Shown piece by piece: positions 35,183-43,762 of a stretch of DNA of 64,000 bases. The stretch's first letter is position 1. Each line of letters opens with the position of its first letter. Source of the stretch: Nocardia paucivorans NBRC 100373 (GTDB lineage Bacteria > Actinomycetota > Actinomycetes > Mycobacteriales > Mycobacteriaceae); contig NZ_BAGE01000018.1 of NCBI RefSeq assembly GCF_000308675.1, forward strand, positions 466,883-530,882. Direction: 5' to 3'. Both the position numbers and the translations under genes were made by a program. The notes beneath the pieces are model-generated. The model made no database searches and was not told the DNA's origin. It saw only the letters and a list, made by a program, of their open reading frames with translations.

Positions 35183-35224
35183 GTTCTTCGTAGGTGGTTC
35201 TTCGTAGGTGGTTCTTCGCAGATG
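35183..35224. repeat. three 14-bp tandem repeats in a divergent promoter region
   Basis: GTTCTTCGTAGGTG at 35183-35196 and 35197-35210 (perfect copies), then GTTCTTCGCAGATG at 35211-35224 (two mismatches). They lie about 50 bp upstream of the HIT gene start and about 150 bp upstream of pntAA. Could be an activator-binding array or a slippage product. Confidence 0.9.
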
Positions 35225-35376
35225 AACCGTGGTGACCGGATCTCGCGTTCCGTCGAGTGTGACGTACATCTCGGATATGCTCACCGCCGGCCGGATACAG
35301 TTGCGAGAATTTCGGTAGAACTTACCCACCGGTCGGTTCGGTGATGGAAGCACAGCAGGAGAAGGAAGTCGGACAA

Positions 35377-36543
35377 GTGGAGACAACGCAGAACCGAAGC
35401 GACCAGGCGTCGCACGGGGCGCGTGTCGGAGTCGTACGCGAAACCGCCGCGGGTGAGCGGCGGGTCGCGTTGGTGCCGAAGATCATTCCCGCCCTGGTGA
35501 AACAGGGTGTGGAGATAGTGGTCGAAGCAGGCGCCGGCCTGGGTGCCCTCATCCCCGACACGGCCTACGAACAGGCGGGTGCCACCATCGGCGACCCGTG
35601 GCAGGCGGATGTGATCGTCAAGGTCGCCCCGCCGAGCGCCGAAGAAGTGGCGAAACTGTCCGCCGGCCAGACCCTCATCGGGTTCCTGGCCCCCCGCAAT
35701 GCCGACAATCGGATCGCGGAGTTGCGGGCCGCCGGAGTGCAGGCGTTCGCGGTGGAGGCGATTCCGCGGATCTCCCGGGCGCAGGTGATGGACGCGCTGT
35801 CGTCGCAGGCCAATGTTGCCGGTTACAAGGCGGTGTTGTTGGCGGCCTCGGAGTCGACGCGGTTCTTCCCCATGCTCACCACCGCGGCGGGGACGGTGAA
35901 GCCCGCGACGGTGCTGGTGCTCGGCGTCGGAGTGGCGGGTCTGCAGGCGCTGGCCACGGCCAAACGGCTGGGCGCGCGCACCACCGGTTACGACGTGCGG
36001 CCCGAAGTGGCCGACCAGGTGCGCTCGGTGGGCGCCCAATGGCTGGACCTGGGCATCGACGCCGCCGGTGCGGGCGGGTATGCCCGCGAACTCACCGACG
36101 AGGAGAAAGCGACCCAACAGCAAGCGCTCGAGGACGCCATCAAAGGCTTCGACGTCGTCATTACCACCGCGTTGGTGCCGGGTCGTCCCGCGCCGCGGCT
36201 GGTGACCGCCGCCGCGGTGCAGGGAATGAAACCGGGCAGTGTGATCGTGGACCTGGCCGGGGAGACCGGCGGTAACTGCGAACTGACCGAACCGGGCCGG
36301 ACGGTGGTGAAACACGGAATCACCATTGCCTCCCCGTTGAACCTGCCTGCGACCATGCCCGAACACGCCAGCGAGCTGTATTCGAAGAATATTGCCGCGC
36401 TGTTGGAGTTGATGCTGGTCGACGGCCGAATCGCTCCGGACTTCTCCGACCGGGTACTGGCCGACGCCTGTGTCACCCGCTCCCCGGACGACGCCGGGGA
36501 ACCGGAGCCCGCCGCCGAACCGACTACCACAGGGGCCGAGTGA
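35377..36543 (+). CDS. pntAA: NAD(P) transhydrogenase subunit alpha part 1
   Basis: 388-residue soluble NAD(H)-binding component (domain I) of the proton-translocating transhydrogenase. It begins VGVVRETAAGERRVALVPK, followed by the Rossmann motif VLVLGVGVAGLQALATAK and DLAGETGGNCELT near the end. The start chosen is a GTG at 35377, 8 bp after GGAGAAGGAAG; an ATG at 35344 would add 11 residues but has no ribosome binding site. It is first of three overlapping genes encoding a split PntA and PntB. Confidence 0.92.
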   Translation: METTQNRSDQASHGARVGVVRETAAGERRVALVPKIIPALVKQGVEIVVEAGAGLGALIPDTAYEQAGATIGDPWQADVIVKVAPPSAEEVAKLSAGQTLIGFLAPRNADNRIAELRAAGVQAFAVEAIPRISRAQVMDALSSQANVAGYKAVLLAASESTRFFPMLTTAAGTVKPATVLVLGVGVAGLQALATAKRLGARTTGYDVRPEVADQVRSVGAQWLDLGIDAAGAGGYARELTDEEKATQQQALEDAIKGFDVVITTALVPGRPAPRLVTAAAVQGMKPGSVIVDLAGETGGNCELTEPGRTVVKHGITIASPLNLPATMPEHASELYSKNIAALLELMLVDGRIAPDFSDRVLADACVTRSPDDAGEPEPAAEPTTTGAE

Positions 36544-36878
36544 TGTATACCGAGCTATTGGCGAATATCGCGATCCTGGTGCTGTCCGGATTCGTGGGCT
36601 TCGCGGTCATCTCCAAGGTGCCCAATACCCTGCACACCCCGCTCATGTCGGGCACCAACGCCATTCACGGCATCGTGGTGCTGGGCGCGCTGGTGACATT
36701 GGGTCGAATGGAGAACCCATCGATCGGCGTGCGGATCATCCTGTTCGTGGCCCTGGTGTTCGGAACCTTGAACGTGGTCGGTGGTTTCGTGGTCACCGAC
36801 CGCATGCTGGGCATGTTCAAGGGGAAAACGGCCGTGAAGGCGAGCGCGGCCGACGGTTCCGCGAAGACGGGTGGCTGA
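36543..36878 (+). CDS. pntAB: NAD(P) transhydrogenase subunit alpha part 2
   Basis: 111-residue membrane component (domain IIa). Hydrophobic helices cover most of the length: LLANIAILVLSGFVGFAVI, the THTPLMSGTNAIHGIVVLG-like TPLMSGTNAIHGIVVL segment and IILFVALVFGTLNVVGGF. The ATG at 36543 overlaps the pntAA stop by one base (TGATG), showing coupling. Together with PntB it forms the proton channel. Confidence 0.93.
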   Translation: MYTELLANIAILVLSGFVGFAVISKVPNTLHTPLMSGTNAIHGIVVLGALVTLGRMENPSIGVRIILFVALVFGTLNVVGGFVVTDRMLGMFKGKTAVKASAADGSAKTGG

Positions 36879-36881
36879 ACC

Positions 36882-38300
36882 ATGGACAACCTGGTCAATA
36901 TTCTCTACATTCTCGCGTTCGCGCTGTTCATCTACGGTCTGATGGGCCTGACCGGCCCGAAGACCGCGGTGCGCGGCAACTGGATCGCCGCGGTGGGCAT
37001 GGGCATCGCCGTGGTGGCGACCCTGATCGCGGTGCGCGATACGAACAACTGGATCCTGATCGTCGCCGGTCTCGTCCTCGGTGTGGTGTTGGGGGTGCCG
37101 CCCGCGCGGTTCACCAAGATGACCGCCATGCCGCAGTTGGTGGCGGCGTTCAACGGGGTCGGCGGCGGCACGGTCGCGCTGATCGCCTGGGCGGAATTCA
37201 TCGACACCACCGGTTTCTCGCGGTTCCAGCACGGTGAGGAACCCACCGTCCACATCATCGTGGGTTCTCTGTTCGCCGCCATCATCGGTTCGGTGTCGTT
37301 CTGGGGTTCGCTGATCGCCTTCGGCAAATTGCAGGAGATCCTGCCCGGCCGCCCCATCGGACTCGGGAAGCTGCAACAGGTGGTGAACCTGTTGCTGCTG
37401 GTGGCGGCCATTGCGGCGGCCGTGGTGATCGGCCTGGGCGCCGCCGACGGCGGGGTCTCGCAGTGGTGGATGATCGGGCTGCTGGTCGCGGCGGGTGTGC
37501 TGGGACTCATGGTGGTGTTGCCGATCGGTGGCGCCGATATGCCGGTGGTCATCTCGCTGCTCAACGCGCTCACCGGTCTGTCGGCCGCGGCCGCCGGTCT
37601 GGCATTGAACAACACCGCCATGATCGTGGCGGGCATGATCGTCGGCGCCTCGGGCACCATCCTCACCAACCTCATGGCCAAGGCCATGAACCGGTCCATC
37701 CCGGCGATCGTCGCGGGCGGTTTCGGCGGCGGCGCGGGTGCCGTGGCCGGCGCCGGTGGGGAGCAGAAGCAGGCCAAGGCCACCTCGGCCGCGGATGCCG
37801 CCATCCAAATGGCCTACGCCAACCAGGTGATCGTGGTCCCCGGCTACGGTATGGCGGTGGCGCAGGCCCAACATGCGGTCAAGGAGATGGCCGAGCTGCT
37901 CGAGGCCAGAGGGGTGGAGGTCAAATACGCCATCCACCCGGTCGCCGGTCGGATGCCCGGACATATGAACGTGCTGTTGGCCGAGGCCGAGGTGTCCTAC
38001 GACGCCATGAAGGAAATGGACGAGATCAACGGCGAATTCGCCCGCACCGATGTCGCCCTGGTGATCGGCGCCAACGATGTCACCAATCCGGCGGCCCACG
38101 AGGACGCTTCGAGCCCGATCTACGGTATGCCGGTACTCAATGTCGATCAGGCCAAGAGTGTGATCGTGCTGAAGCGGTCGATGAACTCCGGTTTCGCCGG
38201 TATCGACAATCCGCTGTTCTACGCCGACCACACCTCCATGCTGTTCGGCGACGCCAAGAAGTCCGTCGGTGAGGTCACCGAGGAACTCAAGGCGCTGTAG
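36882..38300 (+). CDS. pntB: NAD(P) transhydrogenase subunit beta
   Basis: 472-residue subunit with an N-terminal membrane domain of eight or nine helices (about 1-270), including the channel His region of LIAWAEFID, and a C-terminal NADP(H)-binding domain III (about 290-472) containing VPGYGMAVAQAQ, IHPVAGRMPGHMNVLLAEA and IGANDVTNPAA. The ATG at 36882 follows pntAB by 3 bp. The operon ends at a 13-bp perfect hairpin (38314-38351). The complex uses the proton gradient to make NADPH from NADH, useful for lipid synthesis. Confidence 0.95.
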   Translation: MDNLVNILYILAFALFIYGLMGLTGPKTAVRGNWIAAVGMGIAVVATLIAVRDTNNWILIVAGLVLGVVLGVPPARFTKMTAMPQLVAAFNGVGGGTVALIAWAEFIDTTGFSRFQHGEEPTVHIIVGSLFAAIIGSVSFWGSLIAFGKLQEILPGRPIGLGKLQQVVNLLLLVAAIAAAVVIGLGAADGGVSQWWMIGLLVAAGVLGLMVVLPIGGADMPVVISLLNALTGLSAAAAGLALNNTAMIVAGMIVGASGTILTNLMAKAMNRSIPAIVAGGFGGGAGAVAGAGGEQKQAKATSAADAAIQMAYANQVIVVPGYGMAVAQAQHAVKEMAELLEARGVEVKYAIHPVAGRMPGHMNVLLAEAEVSYDAMKEMDEINGEFARTDVALVIGANDVTNPAAHEDASSPIYGMPVLNVDQAKSVIVLKRSMNSGFAGIDNPLFYADHTSMLFGDAKKSVGEVTEELKAL

Positions 38301-38313
38301 CGGCGGTCGTTCG

Positions 38314-38351
38314 CCTCGGCCCTCCCACCGCGCCGGTCGGGAGGGCCGAGG
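38314..38351. terminator. terminator hairpin of the pnt operon
   Basis: Perfect 13-bp stem CCTCGGCCCTCCC/GGGAGGGCCGAGG with a 12-base loop, 14 bp after the pntB stop. No U-run, but the stem is very stable. Confidence 0.75.
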
Positions 38352-38419
38352 TGTTTCACCGGTCGGGCATCGGAAAATCCGTGGACGAGACGGTGGCCGC
38401 GCACCGATCATGGTCGGCG

Positions 38420-39562
38420 ATGTCGAAATCCCAAGAGCCGCTGCGGTTGATCGAACGCGCATTTCCCACCACCGACCCGCTCCACGGTCTGAACTGGACC
38501 GTCGCCCTCGATTCGTACACCTCTCAGCGCGATGTGCTCGACATGCTGGCGATGTCCCCGTTCGCCCGTGGTACCCAGCCCTACTACCGCAAACTGCAGT
38601 TGGAACGGGTGCGTCCCGAGGCGCCGCTGTGCCCACCGGGTTCGGAGATCGCCCGGCAGATCACCGAATCCGATACCTCCGCCATTCTCGTGCTCGGGGA
38701 GGGCTGGACCCTGCGCGCCGACCGCTGGCCGGATAAATCGGCGCAGGTGGAGGTCGTGGCCGTCACCGACGAACTGGCCGAACGGATCGTCACCGAGGCC
38801 ACTCGGGATGCGGTGGACGAGCCGGGCTCCGACGAAACCACCGTCAAGATGGGTTTCTGGCATCAGGACGATCAGGGCACCCGCCGTCGCGTGCTGAATG
38901 TGACCACCCCGGAGTGGGCCGAGATCCGCGGTAACTACGGCGCCGACGCGGCACGGGCGCTGGACCGGCTGATGGCGCTGCGACCGAACGATATTCGCGG
39001 TCGACTCCTGTTGTTGCACGGGCCGCCCGGCACCGGCAAGACCACCGTATTGCGGGCGTTGGCCCGTTCCTGGTCGAAGTGGTGCCAGGTCGACTGCGTC
39101 CTCGATCCCGAGGTGCTGTTCGCCAAGCCCGGGTATCTGATGCGGGCCGCGATGGGCGTCGAGGGCGATGACGAGGAGACGCCGAACCGCTGGCGGCTGC
39201 TGGTCCTGGAGGACTGCGACGAGTTGATTCGCGGGGAGGCGAAGGCCTCGGCGGGGCAGGGACTTTCCCGCCTGCTCAATCTCACCGACGGCATGCTCGG
39301 ACAGGGCAGGGACGTATTGGTCGCCATCACCACCAACGAGGACCTGTCCCGGCTGCATCCGGCCGTCACCCGTCCCGGTCGCTGCCTGGCTCAGTTGGAA
39401 ATCGGCAAACTGTCCGCCGTCGAGGCCCGCGCCTGGCTCGGCGATGCCGGGACCGCGATCCCGGCCGACGGCACCACCCTCGCGGAACTGGTCGCGCTGC
39501 GCAACGGGGTGGACGGTATCGCGGTGCACGTGGAGCGGCCGGACACCGGGATGTACCTGTAG
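38420..39562 (+). CDS. AAA+ ATPase with DUF5925-like N-terminal domain
   Basis: 380-residue protein. The first 180 residues match no enzyme I know but resemble the DUF5925 region found upstream of AAA modules in actinobacteria. The AAA module starts near 190: Walker A GPPGTGKT (201-208), Walker B RLLVLEDCDEL (259-269), sensor 1 VAITTNED and an Arg-rich VTRPGRC segment. It looks like a classic AAA ATPase of the BCS1/ARC type. The start is uncertain: ATG 38420 is chosen since an upstream GTG at 38351 lies in the pnt terminator; GTG codons at 38381 or 38393 are alternatives. It is the next gene after pntB but probably separately transcribed. Function unknown. Confidence 0.8.
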   Translation: MSKSQEPLRLIERAFPTTDPLHGLNWTVALDSYTSQRDVLDMLAMSPFARGTQPYYRKLQLERVRPEAPLCPPGSEIARQITESDTSAILVLGEGWTLRADRWPDKSAQVEVVAVTDELAERIVTEATRDAVDEPGSDETTVKMGFWHQDDQGTRRRVLNVTTPEWAEIRGNYGADAARALDRLMALRPNDIRGRLLLLHGPPGTGKTTVLRALARSWSKWCQVDCVLDPEVLFAKPGYLMRAAMGVEGDDEETPNRWRLLVLEDCDELIRGEAKASAGQGLSRLLNLTDGMLGQGRDVLVAITTNEDLSRLHPAVTRPGRCLAQLEIGKLSAVEARAWLGDAGTAIPADGTTLAELVALRNGVDGIAVHVERPDTGMYL

Positions 39563-39649
39563 GAGCGCGTCGGCCGATAGGCCCGTCGCGGTCGATTCGC
39601 GGTGGTCGTCGACCGGTCGCCGCCCTGCGCACCGGACTATCGTCATGAG

Positions 39650-40627
39650 GTGGACACCTTGGCCGGTTTGTTGGAGGGACCCCGGGCGCGGGGCGCGTTT
39701 CTGATGCGATCGGTGCTCACCCCGCCGTGGTCGTTGCGTATCCAGGACCGGGCGCCGTTGACCCTGGTGGCAATGGTCCGGGGCGGTGCCTGGGTCATCC
39801 CCGACCCCGACGGTTCCGACAGTGCCGCGCCCCCGGAACCGCGGCGGTTGAGTACCGGTGATGTGGCGGTTTTCCGTGGCCCGCGGCCGTACACGGTGGC
39901 CGACGATCCGGCCACCGAACCCCAGATCGTCATTCATCCCGGCCAGGTGACCACCACCCTGGACGGTGAGGTGCTCTGCGAGACGTTGAGTCTCGGGGTT
40001 CGGGAATGGGGCAACGATCCCGACGGGGAGACCATGATGGTCACCGGCACCTACGAATCGGCGGGCGCGGTGAGCGAGCGCCTACTGCGGGCATTACCGT
40101 CGATGTTGGTGGTGCCGCGGGACGTCGGCGACGATCGGTTGTCGACGCTCCTGGCGGAGGAGACGGTGAGGGACCGCCCCGCGCAGAGTGTCGTCCTGGA
40201 CCGACTGCTCGACCTACTGCTGATCGCCACCCTGCGTACCTGGTTCGCCGATAACGACGCCCCCGCCTGGTATCAGGCCTACGGCGATCCGCTGATCGGC
40301 AGAGCGCTGCGATTGCTGCAACACAATCCGGCGCACAACTGGACCGTCGCCGAGCTCGCAAGTGCGGTCGGCTCTTCTCGGGCGGCGCTGGCCCGGCGGT
40401 TCACCGAACTGGTCGGTGAACCGCCCATGGCCTTCCTCACCCGGTGGCGACTGGAGTTGGCCGCCGATCTGTTGCAGAGTTCCGACGCCACAGTCGAGGC
40501 GATCGCCCACCGGGTGGGGTACGGGAGCGCGTTCGCGCTGAGCACCGCGTTCAAACGGCATTTCGGGGTGAGCCCGCGGGACCACCGGCGGAGAAGCCCG
40601 GCGCCCCCGGTGAGGTCGATCGGGTGA
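39650..40627 (+). CDS. AraC family transcriptional regulator
   Basis: 325-residue regulator with a cupin-type N-terminal effector domain (about 1-200, the Cupin_6 kind found in actinobacterial AraC proteins) and a C-terminal pair of helix-turn-helix motifs: WTVAELASAVGSSRAALARRF (about 235-255) and VEAIAHRVGYGSAFALSTAF followed by the AraC signature KRHFGVSPRDHR. The GTG at 39650 is taken as start. It is followed after 38 bp by a thioesterase gene, which could be a target. The ligand is unknown. Confidence 0.9.
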   Translation: MDTLAGLLEGPRARGAFLMRSVLTPPWSLRIQDRAPLTLVAMVRGGAWVIPDPDGSDSAAPPEPRRLSTGDVAVFRGPRPYTVADDPATEPQIVIHPGQVTTTLDGEVLCETLSLGVREWGNDPDGETMMVTGTYESAGAVSERLLRALPSMLVVPRDVGDDRLSTLLAEETVRDRPAQSVVLDRLLDLLLIATLRTWFADNDAPAWYQAYGDPLIGRALRLLQHNPAHNWTVAELASAVGSSRAALARRFTELVGEPPMAFLTRWRLELAADLLQSSDATVEAIAHRVGYGSAFALSTAFKRHFGVSPRDHRRRSPAPPVRSIG

Positions 40628-40665
40628 CGTGAGGGTCGGTCGGTCGCGCCGGTATCGTCGGCCGG

Positions 40666-41106
40666 ATGACGCAGCAGTACCCGGTGCTCTGGCCGATTCC
40701 CACCCGATGGGCCGACAACGATCACTACGGGCACGTGAACAACGTGACCTACTACGCGTATTTCGATACCGCGGTCAACGCCTGGCTCATGCACGCCACC
40801 GGCACCGATATCCGCAAGCTGCCCGCCATCGGGATCGTCGCGCAGACCTCCTGCCAATTCCATGCCTCGCTCAGCTTCCCCGATATGCTTCGGGTGGGGT
40901 TGCGGATCGCGCGGCTCGGACGGTCGAGTATCACCTACGACCTGGCCATATTTCGGGAGACGGGCGAGGAACAGCCATTGGAGTTGGCCGCCACCGGGAC
41001 GTTCGTCCACGTCTACGTGGACGCGGAAACCCGTAAACCCGTGGAGATCCCGAGTATTGTCCGCTCCGCCGCGAAAGCGCTGGTCACCCCGGAGACCGAG
41101 CAGTAA
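40666..41106 (+). CDS. acyl-CoA thioesterase (4-hydroxybenzoyl-CoA thioesterase-like)
   Basis: 146-residue single hotdog domain. The active-site motif TRWADNDHYGHVNNVTYYAYFD carries the conserved Asp-x-Tyr-Gly-His-Val-Asn arrangement. The rest follows the family: CQFHASLSFPD, the IVAQTSC segment and TGTFVHVYVD. It hydrolyses acyl- or aroyl-CoA thioesters; specificity is not readable. It lies downstream of the AraC regulator on the same strand and converges with the SDR gene. Confidence 0.9.
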   Translation: MTQQYPVLWPIPTRWADNDHYGHVNNVTYYAYFDTAVNAWLMHATGTDIRKLPAIGIVAQTSCQFHASLSFPDMLRVGLRIARLGRSSITYDLAIFRETGEEQPLELAATGTFVHVYVDAETRKPVEIPSIVRSAAKALVTPETEQ

Positions 41107-41115
41107 CGGCCGCGG

Positions 41116-41931
41116 TCACGAATCCGTGTTCCCGAGTGATTCCTGGAATCGGCGCATACCCCGGAGCCAGCGCTCGTAGTCCGAGCCCTTCTGCTGATAC
41201 ATCGTCAGTACCTCCGGGTGCGGCAGGATCAGGAAGCGTTCCTCCGCGACACCCGTGAGGACGGTATCGGCGACCTCGTCCGGGGTGAGCACGGCGCCCG
41301 CGGTTTTCACCGCCGCAACCGCCAGCCGTCCCGCTTCGATATTCTCCGGGTCGATCATGCCCTGGTGCAGCAGCGGTGTGTCCACACCCATCGGGCAGAC
41401 GCAACTCACCCGCACCCCCTGGTCGCCGTAGGTGACCGACAGCCATTCGGCGAATCCCACGGCGGCGTGTTTGGAGACCGAGTACGGAGCCGACCCGAGC
41501 TGAGTGAGTAGCCCGGCCGCCGATGCGGTGCTCACGAAATACCCTTCACCGCGCTCCACCCATTCCGGCACCAGCAGCCGCGCGGCCCGCACATGCGCCA
41601 GCACATTGACCTCCAGCGCGGTCGTCCACTGCATGTCGGTGCTGTCGAGCCCCGGACCGCCGGTGACCCCGGCATTGGCGAAATAGACGTCCACCGGACC
41701 GAACTCGGCCCGTGCCCGGTCGATCAGGTCACGGATGACCTTCTCGTCGGAGACGTCACCGCCCACCGCCACCGCCGCGGACCCGATTCCGGCGGCCACC
41801 GCTTCGGCCGCTTCCGTATCCAGATCGGCCACCACCACCCGGGCCCCGCGCTCGGCCGCCCGACGCGCCAGCGCCGCTCCGATACCCGATCCGCCGCCGG
41901 TGACGACGGCGACCTTCCCAGCAATATCCAT
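41116..41931 (-). CDS. short-chain dehydrogenase/reductase
   Basis: 271-residue classical SDR. The NAD(P) motif is VTGGGSGIGAALA (about 10-22), followed by ADLDTEA (Asp selecting NAD), the NAG motif in YFANAGVTG, and the catalytic STASAAG Ser with APYSVSKHA (Tyr and Lys). An Arg-rich WLRGMRRFQESLG tail is typical of a mycobacterial SDR group. The ATG at 41931 is 55 bp from the AsnC gene on the same strand. Substrate unknown; possibly a hydroxyacyl or alcohol. Confidence 0.9.
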   Translation of the reverse strand: MDIAGKVAVVTGGGSGIGAALARRAAERGARVVVADLDTEAAEAVAAGIGSAAVAVGGDVSDEKVIRDLIDRARAEFGPVDVYFANAGVTGGPGLDSTDMQWTTALEVNVLAHVRAARLLVPEWVERGEGYFVSTASAAGLLTQLGSAPYSVSKHAAVGFAEWLSVTYGDQGVRVSCVCPMGVDTPLLHQGMIDPENIEAGRLAVAAVKTAGAVLTPDEVADTVLTGVAEERFLILPHPEVLTMYQQKGSDYERWLRGMRRFQESLGNTDS

Positions 41932-41986
41932 ATCCGCACCCTACGGGTGTGTTCGATGCCGGTGATGTCGGCGGACCCCGGCGTGG

Positions 41987-42481
41987 TCAGCTCGACTCGA
42001 TTCGGCGGCGCAGGAGCGGGGCGATACGTGGGCCGACCAGTTGCCGCATGATCAGCGCCATATTCGTGCGCTGGACACCGGGGATCTTCAGGATCTGGCC
42101 GGTGATGCGGTAGAGGTCGTCGGCGTCGCAGGCGACCACCCGGACGGTGAGATCGGTGGGGCCGGTCATCCCGCACACCTCGGTGACCTCCGGGATCTCG
42201 GCCAGTTCGTCCACCACCGGGTCGAGGCGGTGCTGGTCCACCACCACCGCGACGAACGCGTTCAAAGGGTAGCCGAGGGCGCGCGGTTCGATACGACGTT
42301 CGAAGCTGCCCAGCACCCTGCTCGCCTCCCAGCGGGCCAGGCGGGCCTGCACGGTATTGCGGGACAGACCGAGTCGGGCGGCCAGTTCGACCCCGGTCGC
42401 GCGGGGGTTGTCGATCAGTTCCAGCAAAAGCCGCGCGTCGGTGGCGTCGAGGGTCGGCTCGGTGGTTTCTCGACTGGGCAT
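41987..42481 (-). CDS. bkdR: Lrp/AsnC family regulator divergent from the bkd operon
   Basis: 164-residue regulator with N-terminal HTH (LDATDARLLLELIDNPR, then LGLSRNTVQARLARWEASRV) and a RAM domain containing CGMTGPTDLTVRVVACD, the amino-acid-binding turn. The ATG at 42481 is chosen over an upstream in-frame ATG that lies in the promoter region. Only 147 bp separate it from the bkdA start, and this gap holds several palindromes. By analogy with BkdR of pseudomonads it probably activates branched-chain keto acid dehydrogenase genes in response to branched-chain amino acids; this is inference. Confidence 0.85.
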   Translation of the reverse strand: MPSRETTEPTLDATDARLLLELIDNPRATGVELAARLGLSRNTVQARLARWEASRVLGSFERRIEPRALGYPLNAFVAVVVDQHRLDPVVDELAEIPEVTEVCGMTGPTDLTVRVVACDADDLYRITGQILKIPGVQRTNMALIMRQLVGPRIAPLLRRRIESS

Positions 42482-42517
42482 ACAACGCAGTATGACAGCC
42501 CTGATGGGGAGAAAAAC

Positions 42518-42544
42518 GAGCATTCTGCTCAGTTGTTCGGACAA
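42518..42544. promoter_or_regulatory. palindromes in the bkdR-bkdA divergent promoter
   Basis: GAGCA-TTC-TGCTC (42518-42530, perfect 5-bp arms) directly followed by TTGTTCGGACAA (42533-42544, 6-bp stem with one wobble). The surrounding DNA is AT-richer than the genome background. A further TGTGTG/CACACA pair occurs about 30 bp nearer bkdA. Candidate AsnC/Lrp sites. Confidence 0.5.
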
Positions 42545-42628
42545 CACTTGCGCAGATCGCTTTATGGGGCATGCTGTGTGTTACAAGCCACACAATGGCC
42601 GGTGCTCGTGTCGAGGAGGCGATTACCC

Positions 42629-43762
42629 ATGCCTGGCAAACACGAATACCCCGTGCAGTTGGTACAGCCCGACGGACGGCGTGTGTTCGATCCGGAGTAC
42701 GCCGAGCCGGTCGCCGATATCGGTCCCGACCGGCTGTGGTCGCTCTACGAGGACATGGTGGTGGCCCGTCGGATCGATACCGAGGCCACCGCATTACAGC
42801 GGCAGGGCCAACTGGGGTTGTGGGCCCCGCTGCTCGGTCAGGAGGCGGCCCAGGTCGGCTCGGCATGGGCGTTGACCCCCGACGACTACGTGTTCTGCAG
42901 CTACCGTGAGCACGCCGTTGCCTACTGTCGCGGTGTCCCGCCGACCGACCTCACCCGTATGTGGCGTGGGGTGTCGCATTCCTGTTGGGACCCGGCCGCG
43001 GTGAACATGACCAACCCGGCGATCGTGGTCGGCTCCCAGGGATTGCACGCCACCGGCTATGCCTATGCCGCGCAATTGGACGGCGCCGAGATCGCCACCA
43101 TCGCCTACTTCGGCGACGGGGCCACCAGTCAGGGCGATATCGCCGAGGCCATGGTCTTCGCGGCGAGCTGGAGTGCGCCGGTGGTGTTCTTCTGCCAGAA
43201 CAACCATTGGGCGATCAGCGAACCCGTCCGGTTGCAGAGCCCCACCCCCATCGCCCATCGGGCCCACGGCTACGGCATCCCTGCCACCCGCGTCGACGGC
43301 AACGACGTGCTGGCGGTGCTGTCGGTGACCCGGCAGGCGGCGGCCCGGGCCCGCGCCGGTGGTGGGCCGTCGTTCGTGGAGGCGATCACCTATCGGATGG
43401 GCCCGCACACCACCGCCGACGATCCGACCCGTTACCGCACGGCCGCCGAGCTCGAGCAGTGGGCGTGTCGCGATCCGATCGACCGGATACGTCGGCTGCT
43501 GGAGCGGGAGGACCTGTTCGACCCGGCCAGGCAGCGGCAGGTCGACGAACGCGCGAACGAGGTGGCCGAGCAGGTGCGTACCACCACCATCGGTATGCCC
43601 GACCCCGACCCCATGCGGTTGTTCGACCACGTCTACGCCACACCACATCCGCTGCTCGCCGCCCAGCGACAGGAATACGCCGAATATCTGGCCGCCGACC
43701 CGGCCGATGGAGACATCCCCCACCAGACGCCCACCCGGCGCGCGGAAGGAGTCCGGTCATGA
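42629..43762 (+). CDS. bkdA: branched-chain 2-oxoacid dehydrogenase E1 alpha subunit
   Basis: 377-residue thiamine-diphosphate enzyme subunit that decarboxylates 2-oxoisovalerate and related acids from valine, leucine and isoleucine. The TPP motif is FGDGATSQGDIAEAM with the NNHWAIS end, about 160-200; SYREHAVAYCRG and TYRMGPHTTADDPTRYR (phosphorylation-loop region of E1 alpha) fit the 2-oxoacid E1 alpha family. The ATG at 42629 follows CGAGGAGGCGAT. It overlaps bkdB by 4 bp (ATGA). First gene of an operon of three; no E3 gene is included. Confidence 0.94.
   Translation: MPGKHEYPVQLVQPDGRRVFDPEYAEPVADIGPDRLWSLYEDMVVARRIDTEATALQRQGQLGLWAPLLGQEAAQVGSAWALTPDDYVFCSYREHAVAYCRGVPPTDLTRMWRGVSHSCWDPAAVNMTNPAIVVGSQGLHATGYAYAAQLDGAEIATIAYFGDGATSQGDIAEAMVFAASWSAPVVFFCQNNHWAISEPVRLQSPTPIAHRAHGYGIPATRVDGNDVLAVLSVTRQAAARARAGGGPSFVEAITYRMGPHTTADDPTRYRTAAELEQWACRDPIDRIRRLLEREDLFDPARQRQVDERANEVAEQVRTTTIGMPDPDPMRLFDHVYATPHPLLAAQRQEYAEYLAADPADGDIPHQTPTRRAEGVRS

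Noticed and set aside
36555..38636. Minus-strand frame of 693 codons over pntAB-pntB
   Set aside because: Runs through the terminator hairpin and opposite three confidently assigned genes; His/Arg/Gln-rich shadow.
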